The position numbers and the translations under genes were made by a program. DNA of 62,411 nt from M55B154 sp964486725 (lineage in GTDB: Bacteria; Spirochaetota; UBA4802; UB4802): positions 1-62,411 of the forward strand of contig CAZAOK010000009.1 in NCBI GenBank assembly GCA_964486725.1, in the 5' to 3' direction. The first letter of the stretch is position 1. Each line of letters starts with the position of its first letter. The notes under the pieces are model-generated. The model made no database searches. It saw only the letters and a program-made list of their open reading frames with translations, and was not told the DNA's origin. This document shows positions 45,644-53,559 of the stretch, one piece after another.

Positions 45644-47075
45644 TCTTGTCTCCTCTCATAAAGAATTGTACCAGCCGTACCAGCGGGTTGTTCCTTATCC
45701 TGTCCACGTAGGCATCCCTGGCAGGATGCCGCACCATGTCAGAATATGACGGGTAGGCGTGAATCACCCCGTTGAGTTTGTGAAAGGGTATTCCCATAGC
45801 CTTCATCACATGTGCCTCGTGCATCAGCTCACCTGCCCGCGCGCCCATTATATGTATCCCCAGCAGCTTACCGTTTTTTCTCGTAATAAACTTAGCCAGC
45901 CCGAATTCCGTACCATCGGTAATTCCCCGGTCAAGATCACCATATGCTTTTCTGTACACACGGATACGTGTACCGTATTTCTCAACCGCCTCTTCTTCTG
46001 TCAGTCCCGAATGGGCAATTTCAGGGTCGGTGTAGGTCACCCACGGAACATGAGAATAGTCCACCTTCCTTTTCACCGGAAGCATGGCGTTGGTGGCAGC
46101 GGTAATGCCCTGGTATTCACACATGTGACTGAACAGGAATGGCCCTGCCACATCTCCCGCCGCAAAAATGTGCGGCACCGACGTTCTCAGGTATTTATCA
46201 AGAGCAAGTCCCCCGTTATCGTATTGCACACCGGCCGCCTCAAGACCCAGCCCGTGCACACGGGGCTTTCTTCCAACAGCTACCAGCAGGGTTTCAGCCT
46301 TCACAATCCTCTTTTTTTCTTTTTCATTAACGACGGTCAATTCCAGCTGATTTCCTTTCTGCATCACCCTTACTGCCCTGTGCCCGGTAAGCACAGTCAT
46401 TCCTTCATCTGAAAGCCTTTGTGCCAGCATTCCCGTCAACTCGGGGTCATCCCTGGGTATGATCCGGTTCAGCATTTCCACGACTGTAACCTTCGTACCC
46501 AGATATTGAAAGGCCTGCCCCATTTCAATACCGATGGCCCCGCCACCAAGAACGATCATGGAAGCGGGTGGTTTTTTTAATGCGAATACCGTTTCATTGG
46601 TGAGGTAAGGCACAGAATCAATATTTTCAATGGGGGGGACAAAGGGCTCTGACCCCGTTGCGATCACGAACTTTTTGGCCGAGTACATCTTCCCCTTAAC
46701 TTTTACATGATGCCCGTCAATAAACTGTCCCTTTCCCATAATAACAGTGATACCCTTCGCTTCAAGTACCTTTGGTGTCTCATGACTGTAAATGGTACGT
46801 ACTACCTTCTGAACCCGTTTCAATCCATCTTCCGGCCGAAGCCCGGTAACCTTTTTGCCGGCCAGACCATGATCATACAGGTGGCCCGCATTATGTACCA
46901 GGGTAGCTGATTTTATCAGAGCCTTGCTGGGAATACAGCCGTACCAGGTACACTCTCCGCCTGTTTTTCGTGCCTCTACCAGGGCAACCCTTTTACCCAG
47001 GTTCACTGCCACTGATGCGGCCACCAGTCCTGCGGCACCGCCGCCAAGAACTAAAAGATCATAATCATACTGCAT
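45633..47075 (-). CDS. Mercuric-reductase-like FAD disulfide oxidoreductase
   Basis: The frame opens at 47120, but the ATG at 47075, preceded by GGAGG, gives the expected start MQYDYDLLVLGGG (480 residues). The FAD-binding GGGAAG, the redox pair in GGECTWYGCIPSKAL, the NAD-binding GGGAIGIEMG, and a C-terminal dimerisation domain with HAYPSYSD place it with dihydrolipoamide dehydrogenase/mercuric reductase. The N-terminal metal domain and C-terminal Cys pair of true MerA are absent, and no mer genes are near. It is translationally coupled to the TVP38 protein. The substrate is unknown. Confidence 0.85.
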   Translation of the reverse strand: MQYDYDLLVLGGGAAGLVAASVAVNLGKRVALVEARKTGGECTWYGCIPSKALIKSATLVHNAGHLYDHGLAGKKVTGLRPEDGLKRVQKVVRTIYSHETPKVLEAKGITVIMGKGQFIDGHHVKVKGKMYSAKKFVIATGSEPFVPPIENIDSVPYLTNETVFALKKPPASMIVLGGGAIGIEMGQAFQYLGTKVTVVEMLNRIIPRDDPELTGMLAQRLSDEGMTVLTGHRAVRVMQKGNQLELTVVNEKEKKRIVKAETLLVAVGRKPRVHGLGLEAAGVQYDNGGLALDKYLRTSVPHIFAAGDVAGPFLFSHMCEYQGITAATNAMLPVKRKVDYSHVPWVTYTDPEIAHSGLTEEEAVEKYGTRIRVYRKAYGDLDRGITDGTEFGLAKFITRKNGKLLGIHIMGARAGELMHEAHVMKAMGIPFHKLNGVIHAYPSYSDMVRHPARDAYVDRIRNNPLVRLVQFFMRGDKNDE

Positions 47076-47185
47076 TTTTTTCCTCCAGCTTACAGGTTTC
47101 CAGGTAATCCCCGGTTTCAACGGGATAAATAGTATAATATATATTTAATGTAGAGGCAAATCAACCTTCGCTTCTTGGTATGTTC

Positions 47186-47890
47186 CTAAAGAATAGACTG
47201 TAAAAGATGCTGTGACCGGATATATCTCATGGTATGTGATTTTCTGAATAATGACAGCTGGTTTCTTGAAACCAGATCCCGCAGATCATCAAGGGTATCC
47301 ACATCACCCCATTCAGGCAGCGAAAAATACTCTACCCCCGCAGTCTCCAGGCGTGTTAAGGTGGCAGACAATACACTGTAAGTGCCCCATTGTATATTAT
47401 AAAAAAAATCCCCCGAAAGGGCATTTTTTCTCAAGCCGATGCAGTAATATCCCCCGTCAAGCGCCGGGCCTATCACCGCATCAACCGAATCAAGCTGACG
47501 CAAACCATCTGATATGATTTTTTCAGGCAGGTCTGGAATGTCACTGCCCATGAGAAAGCAAGTCCTGTAGCCGGCCTGAAACACGTCTTCGAAAGCATGA
47601 AACATTCGGGCACCAATATCGTCCCCCCGCTGCTGTATGTACTCAAAGGAATCACCCAGCCATTCCCGGTATGTTCTTTCCTTCACGGATGGTTCATAGC
47701 TGATAATGATGGTATCATGTACCGAGCTGGCTGCATCAAGCACATCCATCACAAAACATCGGTATAAATCTGCCGTTATGATTGCACTGCCGATGCCTTC
47801 TTCAAGCCGTGATTTCACCTTTCCCGGTTGGAGATACCTGACAAATACTGCCAGTGCTTTTCTGTCTGGTTCTTTCATATCGTGTTGCAA
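47186..47890 (-). CDS. TIGR04282-type glycosyltransferase (rSAM/selenodomain-associated transferase 1)
   Basis: This 234-residue protein has the motif chain of TIGR04282: VFVRYLQPGKVKSRLE, LMGSDIPDLP, GPALDGGYYCIGLR and LPEWGDVDTLDDL. It has a nucleotide-diphospho-sugar-transferase fold like CofC/MobA. The family is linked by gene neighbourhood to arsenosugar biosynthesis. The start is a TTG at 47890, with an ATG at 47878 as alternative. Its partner TIGR04283 gene lies upstream, but no ArsM or radical SAM ArsS is in the window. Confidence 0.82.
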   Translation of the reverse strand: MQHDMKEPDRKALAVFVRYLQPGKVKSRLEEGIGSAIITADLYRCFVMDVLDAASSVHDTIIISYEPSVKERTYREWLGDSFEYIQQRGDDIGARMFHAFEDVFQAGYRTCFLMGSDIPDLPEKIISDGLRQLDSVDAVIGPALDGGYYCIGLRKNALSGDFFYNIQWGTYSVLSATLTRLETAGVEYFSLPEWGDVDTLDDLRDLVSRNQLSLFRKSHTMRYIRSQHLLQSIL

Positions 47891-47972
47891 TTATTCAATT
47901 CCTCAATATTTCAATATAGTCAATACATGATACTGAACTTTCTGCCGTGTTATAATAATCATTCTCCTTTCA

Positions 47973-48680
47973 TTACTTACCCCCATGTTTTCGATAATAC
48001 ACCGATGCCAGTGTTTCAACCGGCATTCCGGCAAGATACATAAGCTGTATGGCATAATTTTTTAATGTATTCATAAGAAAGCCCTTTTCATACCACATAC
48101 GGGGAGATGTGCGAACACGGCTATCCAGTATCTTGATGTGGTCTCCCCGCTGTTTTATGGTGCGCATGATCTCCACGTCTTCCATAATGGGTATCTCCGG
48201 GTATCCCCCTATCTGGTGAAAATACTCTTTCCTGAAAAATTGGCACTGGTCCCCGAATGGTATCCGTGTCAGTCGCGATCGCAAAGACCCGCTGGCAGCT
48301 ACCAGGGCAAACCACCAGTGATCATCGTCAAACCCCAGGTCAAAGGCCCCGCCCACAATATGCTGGTCGTCAAGAGCCCGGTCAATCTGCCGCTGGGCAT
48401 CATGGGGCAGCCGTGTATCCCCGTGCAGAAAGATCAACACTTCACCCCGGGCCGACTCTGCACCCGCATTCATCTGCCGTGCCCTGCCCTGGCCCGATAG
48501 TATTACCTGTATGGGAAAATCAGGTGACAACATCCTGACCGTACTTCCATCTTCATCCCCGTCCACCACGATTATTTCATCAACATGTTCATCTATTTGA
48601 TTAAACGCGCTTCTAATTGTGTCCCTGATAATTTCATTTTCATTTAAAACCGGCACAATAATTGAATATGATCTTCTCAT
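47973..48680 (-). CDS. TIGR04283-type GT2 glycosyltransferase (transferase 2)
   Basis: This GT2-like protein is chosen to start at the ATG at 48680 (235 residues). The frame is open to 48782, and another ATG at 48698 is possible. Motifs are SIIVPVLNENE at the start, IVVDGDEDGST, GRARQMNAGA, FLHGDTRLP and a late IMEDVEIMRTIKQRG, all matching TIGR04283. This family and TIGR04282 usually occur together, often with TVP38 and a flavin disulfide reductase, as here. It probably adds a sugar to a small metabolite or lipid. Confidence 0.82.
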   Translation of the reverse strand: MRRSYSIIVPVLNENEIIRDTIRSAFNQIDEHVDEIIVVDGDEDGSTVRMLSPDFPIQVILSGQGRARQMNAGAESARGEVLIFLHGDTRLPHDAQRQIDRALDDQHIVGGAFDLGFDDDHWWFALVAASGSLRSRLTRIPFGDQCQFFRKEYFHQIGGYPEIPIMEDVEIMRTIKQRGDHIKILDSRVRTSPRMWYEKGFLMNTLKNYAIQLMYLAGMPVETLASVYYRKHGGK

Positions 48681-48832
48681 TTTTTCAGCATACTCCATTC
48701 TACATTGAAAGCCCTTACTGTACAATACACAAATTTTGAATAATATCAATATATAATGTTGACCCGTCTCATTATTTTGCATATAACTGAATACCAGGGA
48801 TGGAAAACTTTTCTATCAATGAAAGGGGCATA

Positions 48833-49816
48833 ATGGATACAAAAAAGAAGAGTAGTATAATCAGTACTTTTCTTAAAAAACAGAAATGGGTTACCGGAGA
48901 TTTCTCTGTTTCTTTTCTCGCAGCCGGCGAATACAATGAAAATTACCTGGTAACCGCAGCCGGCAATCATGCGTATGTCTTCAGGATAAATCACGGAAGC
49001 CAGCTGGGACTTGAAGACCAGGTATCCTACGAGTTCAATGTTCTCGACGCGGTATATCCCTCGGGAGTTACCCCCCGTCCCCTGTACCTTGATCCTTCAC
49101 CCGAAGAATTTGACGGCGGGGTGCTTCTCATGGTATACCTTCCCGGCCGTCCGTTGCGCTATCCTGATGATACCCCACATGCCGCCGACGTGTTTGCCGC
49201 CATACACGGGTTGGAACCCGACAACCGCCTCATCGTGCAGTCCAATCCTGTGCTGGATATCGCGGCTGAAAGCTATGACCTGCTGACCCGTTTTCCCCGA
49301 CATCCATTGTCGGATGAACAGAACAAGCTCCTTGAACTGTATAACATCATTCATAAGATGGGTCAATCCATGCGTGAAGAATTCCAGTCAGAATCGATGT
49401 GCATGGTAAACACGGAGGTAAACTCACACAACTTCATCATCGATGATGAGAACAACAGGGCATACCTGGTCGACTGGGAGAAGGCGGTGGTTTCTCACCG
49501 CTACCAGGACCTCGGGCACTTTCTTACCCCTACCACCACCCTGTGGAAAGGGAACTACATATATTCAGCAAATGAGAAAACAGAATTTCTTCGTGAATAC
49601 GAGTCCATATTGAACACCGGTATTCCCCTTGATGAACTCCGGGAAAAAACGCGGCTGCTTGAACGAACCATAATCCTGCGGGGACTGAGCTGGTGCTACA
49701 TGGCATGGTATGAGTATACCCGCTCAGACAGGACACCGCAAAACCACCACACCTTCAACACCATACAGAATTACCTGGCCGATATAGACTGGTTTCTCAG
49801 GGAGGACGTGGTGTGA
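48833..49816 (+). CDS. APH/choline-kinase-fold protein with altered active site
   Basis: This 327-residue protein starts at the ATG at 48833, supported by AAAGGGG (the frame opens at 48800). It has the aminoglycoside-phosphotransferase fold: a nucleotide-binding N-lobe and a C-lobe with the Mg site VDWE (Asp214). The catalytic loop, usually HGDxxxxN, reads NTEVNSHN (193-200). His and the catalytic Asp are replaced by Asn and Glu, and only the last Asn is kept. It may be a weak or non-kinase member. Its stop overlaps the nucleoside hydrolase start by 1 bp, which suggests a shared nucleoside-related role. Confidence 0.75.
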   Translation: MDTKKKSSIISTFLKKQKWVTGDFSVSFLAAGEYNENYLVTAAGNHAYVFRINHGSQLGLEDQVSYEFNVLDAVYPSGVTPRPLYLDPSPEEFDGGVLLMVYLPGRPLRYPDDTPHAADVFAAIHGLEPDNRLIVQSNPVLDIAAESYDLLTRFPRHPLSDEQNKLLELYNIIHKMGQSMREEFQSESMCMVNTEVNSHNFIIDDENNRAYLVDWEKAVVSHRYQDLGHFLTPTTTLWKGNYIYSANEKTEFLREYESILNTGIPLDELREKTRLLERTIILRGLSWCYMAWYEYTRSDRTPQNHHTFNTIQNYLADIDWFLREDVV

Positions 49817-50691
49817 TGAAAATAGTGCATGATTGCGACAACACCATGGGAATGCAGCACCGTGACATCGACGACGGCATGGCCCTGCTCTACCTGCGGG
49901 GGCGATCTGACGTGGAACTGCTGGGGGTAACCCTCACCTTCGGCAACAGCACTATCGAAGACGTGTACCGATGCACCCGCACCCTCTTTGATGATTTTTC
50001 CATCAACGATGTTCCTCTTTTCAAAGGAGCAGCCAACTCTGAAAACAGGAACAGCGAAGCGGCAGAATTTCTTGTCCACACCGCAGCTCGCCACCCGGGA
50101 GAGATAACCCTGCTTGCCACAGGGTCGCTCACCAATCTACTTGGAGCATACCAGCTGGATAATCAATTCTTCAATAACCTGCACCAGGTTGTAATAATGG
50201 GAGGGGTTACCCAACCCCTGATGATAAACGGCACGGAGATGTGTGAGCTTAACGTGTCCTCCGACCCTGAAGCCGCGTCAACCCTGTTTCTGTCTGGAAC
50301 TCCTGTTACTGTTATCACGGCAAATCTATGCCTGCAAATCCCTTTCGGTATCAACCAGATGCACATGTTACGTGAAATAATAGCCCCAGCACTGTACACA
50401 TATATAGAGACCCCTTTTACCCCATGGATGCAATTGATGCAAAACTATTTCGGCATCTCCCACATCTACCTGTGGGATCCACTGGCCGCGGTATACTGCA
50501 CCAACCCCGAACTTTTCACCTCAGAAAAAAACAACTACATCACGTCCGAAGTGGCACTATCAAAAGGATTTTTGAGGGTGGACGGGGGAGATATCACCTG
50601 CATGCTGAACGTGCCCCAATCAATCACATCCCCCGACATGATCATGAAGGTGCTTACTGATTCTTATCGACTGCTGCCTTCACCTGGATAA
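49816..50691 (+). CDS. Nucleoside-hydrolase-family protein, atypical
   Basis: This 291-residue member of the inosine-uridine nucleoside N-ribohydrolase family is coupled to the upstream gene (GGAGG, 1-bp overlap). The calcium-binding DTDPGxDDA motif is stretched to DCDNTMGMQHRDIDDG. GSLTNL, VIMGGV and ELNVSSDPEAA are conserved. Near the C-terminus the usual HDPLA reads WDPLAAVY, so the leaving-group His is replaced by Trp. The fold is secure, but the substrate may not be a normal nucleoside. It ends 3 bp from the convergent amidohydrolase. Confidence 0.8.
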   Translation: MKIVHDCDNTMGMQHRDIDDGMALLYLRGRSDVELLGVTLTFGNSTIEDVYRCTRTLFDDFSINDVPLFKGAANSENRNSEAAEFLVHTAARHPGEITLLATGSLTNLLGAYQLDNQFFNNLHQVVIMGGVTQPLMINGTEMCELNVSSDPEAASTLFLSGTPVTVITANLCLQIPFGINQMHMLREIIAPALYTYIETPFTPWMQLMQNYFGISHIYLWDPLAAVYCTNPELFTSEKNNYITSEVALSKGFLRVDGGDITCMLNVPQSITSPDMIMKVLTDSYRLLPSPG

Positions 50692-50694
50692 CAG

Positions 50695-51474
50695 CTACAT
50701 TTCCAGAAAAAGCTTTTGAGCGTTCCTGAAAAGAATGTTCTCCGTGTCTTTCTCATCCAGTTGCTCACGTATACCCCGTATCTTGTCCTGGTACCATTCA
50801 TAGGTATCCACCCCGTCAATAGGGGCGTCGGTGCCAAAAAGTATCTTGCCGCTTCCCACCCATTTCACCGCCTTCTTAATTGATTCGAAAGTCACCCACG
50901 TGGTATCACCGTACACGTTTTGAAGTTCTTCCATGTACTCAATAGATTCAATGTTATCAGAGGCAAGTCCCATGTGAACCAGCACAAAATTGAGAAGGGG
51001 CCACTTTCCAGCCACGTCACGGGCAAATGATGGATGAGCGTAAATATCATGAGCGGTATGCACCGCGACCGGCATGCCCAGGGTTTTCGCGCATTCAAGG
51101 TAGGGAACATACTTTTTGTCCGTGATCTTTAACTGTGACATGTCGGGGTGAAATTTCATGCCGGCAAAAATGTCACGGTTCTCCTTTAAAAAAAGAAGCA
51201 CATCAGGGGTGTATCCTTCAGTGTGAGGCTTAATCCAGTAAAGCCCCCGCAGCCGGTCAGGATGCCTGCGCACCAGGTTCAGCACCTTCTCATTCACCTC
51301 CCTTTCGGGAACGGGAGAATCTACCGGCCCATGCGGAGGGATAAACTCCGACCCTTCCACGTTGGACACCAGGGCAAAGTCTATCCCATACCTGTCCATA
51401 GCCTTCAACAGCATTGACTCTGTAAGATCAAAATTCTCGATGGTACCGATATGTACGTGGGAATCTATTATCAT
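50695..51474 (-). CDS. Amidohydrolase (amidohydrolase_2 type) TIM-barrel hydrolase
   Basis: This 259-residue metal-dependent hydrolase/decarboxylase-type barrel has the metal HxH in DSHVHIG, HTAHD, LVHMG and the last Asp in LFGTDAP. It also has GMKFHPD, where family members often have a ligand residue. Substrates in this family range from lactones to aromatic acids, and none can be assigned. It is convergent with the nucleoside hydrolase and has no co-directional partner. Confidence 0.8.
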   Translation of the reverse strand: MIIDSHVHIGTIENFDLTESMLLKAMDRYGIDFALVSNVEGSEFIPPHGPVDSPVPEREVNEKVLNLVRRHPDRLRGLYWIKPHTEGYTPDVLLFLKENRDIFAGMKFHPDMSQLKITDKKYVPYLECAKTLGMPVAVHTAHDIYAHPSFARDVAGKWPLLNFVLVHMGLASDNIESIEYMEELQNVYGDTTWVTFESIKKAVKWVGSGKILFGTDAPIDGVDTYEWYQDKIRGIREQLDEKDTENILFRNAQKLFLEM

Positions 51475-51600
51475 TTCGTTTTATTCTCCATAAAATGTTC
51501 ACCGCGAATATTTTTATTCTATCATAAGTATATACCAATAACTGCTTGCCCTGCAACTGTGAAATATATATCCTTCAGGAAAAGGGCCTGAAACAATCCT

Positions 51601-51801
51601 ATGAAAGTAATAGAAAACGCAACATGCCAGGTGTGTGGGAAAAAAGAGGCAGTGGTGCTCTGTGATGGCTGCGGAAAGGCACTTTGCATAGAATGCCGCA
51701 TCTTCGACATCTGGTGCTACGGCTGCGGTCACGGGGACACGAAAGCTTTCTGCAAAAAGTGCAACGACAACCCCGAGATAAATATCTGGAAGTTACCATA
51801 A
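51601..51801 (+). CDS. Small five-CxxC zinc-binding protein
   Basis: This 66-residue protein has five CxxC pairs at Cys 9/12, 21/24, 29/32, 39/42 and 51/54, plus His44. This suggests two cross-braced zinc sites, similar in layout to B-box/RING-like fingers. No strong ribosome site is seen, but the regular Cys spacing over the whole length supports it being a real gene. The function is unknown. It could be a protein- or nucleic-acid-binding adaptor. Confidence 0.6.
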   Translation: MKVIENATCQVCGKKEAVVLCDGCGKALCIECRIFDIWCYGCGHGDTKAFCKKCNDNPEINIWKLP

Positions 51802-51815
51802 ACTCAACAACAATT

Positions 51816-51965
51816 AACCACAGAGGCTCAGAGAAACAGAGAGAATATGGTTGCCTTGTTGCATGTCATGATAGCTGAATACTATTTCAGCTGGTATGCT
51901 GCTTTAATGTACCACCAAGACAGCTATAAAAAAACCTTGCTCTGTTTCTCTGAGCCTCTGTGGTT
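51816..51965. repeat. Palindromic repeat with perfect 26-bp terminal inverted repeats
   Basis: This 150-bp CCACAGAG-family element has terminal arms 51816-51841 and 51940-51965 that are exact complements over 26 bp (beginning AACCACAGAGGCTCAGAG). It has no ORF of substance. It lies between the five-CxxC gene and the Fe-S protein gene. Confidence 0.85.
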
Positions 51966-52037
51966 ACCAAAAATAGTGATTTACATGAAACATAACAGTG
52001 ATATGTTTGTACTATATACTACCACGAGGTAACCGGC

Positions 52038-53117
52038 ATGGAACAGACCGTATATGAGAAACTGGCTGATGTTCTTAATTCTCTACCCAATGGCTTTCCC
52101 CGATCAGAAAGCGGTGTTGAACTGGATCTATTAAAAAAAATATTCAGGCCCGACGAGGCCGAGCTTTTCTGCGGTCTCAAACTTAAGAAAGAAACAGCTG
52201 CACAGGTGGCAGCACGCACCGGGCATAACCCTGAAGAACTTGACCGTAAGCTGACCAGCATGTGGCACCGTGGTCTTGTGGAATGTGACCCTTCAGGTGA
52301 AGAGAAAAAGTACAACCTGGTTCCCTGGATACTTGGCCTTTACGAACTGCAGCTGCACAACATGGACGAAGAGTTTGCCCGGCTGCATGCAAAATACATC
52401 AAATCGGTTGGGCCTTACTTTCTATCTCACCAGCCGCAGATGATGCAGGTGGTCCCAATCGAGCAGGAGATTTCGTCAGCCGGCGTTGCCATGCCCTACG
52501 AGCGGGTATCCTCCATCATTGAGTCCTGCCAGTCATTCGCGGTAAACGAGTGCATTTGCAAGAAACAGACCTCCATGCTGAAACGCGAGTGTGACAAGCC
52601 CAGGGAAGTATGCCTTGCCCTTTCAGAACATCCCGATTATTTCAACGATCATCCACACGCGGGAAGGATAATCGACAAAGATGAAGCACTTGATATTCTG
52701 AAAATGGCTGAAGAAGCGGGACTTGTTCACATGACCGCAAATATACAGGAGGGACATTATTTCCTCTGTAATTGCTGCGGCTGCTGCTGTGTGCAACTGA
52801 TCGCAGCCAGGTTCGGCATGAAAGATACCGTTAATTCCCACTACTTCGCCAGGATAGACCCCAATCTTTGTAAGAACTGCGGCACCTGCACCGATACCCG
52901 TTGCCAGGTTAAAGCAATTGAGCCTGTTGATAATTACATGGGTATACAGGAAGAGAAGTGTATCGGCTGCGGATTGTGCGTTTCCACCTGTCCGGAAAAT
53001 GCAATTTCATTAATACGGCGGGAAGAGACAAAACAGTCCGCACCCCCTCGTGATGAGATGGAATGGTACCGTGAAAAAGCCAGGGCACAGGGAATTGATA
53101 TCTCAGATTACGAGTGA
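52038..53117 (+). CDS. 4Fe-4S ferredoxin-domain protein with N-terminal winged-helix-like region
   Basis: This is a 359-residue soluble protein. Residues about 1-95 look like a winged-helix domain (ETAAQVAARTGHNPEELDRKL). A middle section has a CICK motif and a dense CNCCGCCC cluster (about residue 248). The C-terminus has two ferredoxin-like clusters, the first atypical (CKNCGTCTDTRC) and the second canonical (CIGCGLCVSTCP). Such proteins are common in anaerobes and are usually annotated only as 4Fe-4S ferredoxins. It may couple electron transfer to redox sensing. It ends at a bidirectional terminator. Confidence 0.8.
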   Translation: MEQTVYEKLADVLNSLPNGFPRSESGVELDLLKKIFRPDEAELFCGLKLKKETAAQVAARTGHNPEELDRKLTSMWHRGLVECDPSGEEKKYNLVPWILGLYELQLHNMDEEFARLHAKYIKSVGPYFLSHQPQMMQVVPIEQEISSAGVAMPYERVSSIIESCQSFAVNECICKKQTSMLKRECDKPREVCLALSEHPDYFNDHPHAGRIIDKDEALDILKMAEEAGLVHMTANIQEGHYFLCNCCGCCCVQLIAARFGMKDTVNSHYFARIDPNLCKNCGTCTDTRCQVKAIEPVDNYMGIQEEKCIGCGLCVSTCPENAISLIRREETKQSAPPRDEMEWYREKARAQGIDISDYE

Positions 53118-53134
53118 GCAACAGTATCTGCCCA

Positions 53135-53170
53135 TAAAAAAAGACAGGAAAAAATATCCTGTCTTTTTTA
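53135..53170. terminator. Bidirectional rho-independent terminator
   Basis: An AAAAAAGACAGGA / TCCTGTCTTTTTT stem-loop has A and T runs on both sides. It serves the Fe-S protein gene on one strand and the tRNA-Lys/tRNA-Glu transcript on the other. Confidence 0.88.
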
Positions 53171-53182
53171 TGTGTCTAAACG

Positions 53183-53255
<73 letters not shown>

Positions 53256-53320
53256 AGATGGTGAATGGTTAATAAGAAAAATGGAAGACTTTGTCAATAC
53301 ATTTTTGCATATTTCCCATG

Positions 53321-53393
53321 TGAGCCGCCAGGGAATCGAACCCTGGACCCACTGCTTAAAAGGCAGTTGCTCTACCGACTGAGCTAGCGGCTC
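53321..53393 (-). tRNA. tRNA-Lys (TTT)
   Basis: This is a 73-nt cloverleaf with acceptor GAGCCGC/GCGGCTC, D arm TAGCTCAGTCGGTAGAGC, anticodon stem ACTGC with loop CTTTTAA (anticodon TTT), and T arm CCAGGGTTCGATTCCCTGG. The discriminator is A. CCA is not encoded. Confidence 0.96.
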
Positions 53394-53408
53394 TTTTGAT
53401 GGAATCCT

Positions 53409-53436
53409 CTTATACTAAACGGTATTTTACTGTCAA
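53409..53436 (-). promoter_or_regulatory. Promoter of the tRNA-Lys/tRNA-Glu operon
   Basis: On the minus strand, perfect TTGACA (53436-53431), 16 bp, then TATAAG (53414-53409), just upstream of tRNA-Lys. Confidence 0.8.
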
Positions 53437-53559
53437 ATAAAAAAATCAAAAAAAACGCGGTACATCTATATTATCATGCATGTCTTCATCGTAACAAAAA
53501 AAAGTACAATTCGTTTGAATTTTTTACCAGGAAGCCCTTACATATGAACTGTCATATTC

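Noticed and set aside
45633..47075. Mercury resistance (merA)
   Set aside because: The metal-binding N-terminal domain and the C-terminal cysteine pair are missing and no mer genes are nearby. Only the general disulfide-reductase family is supported.
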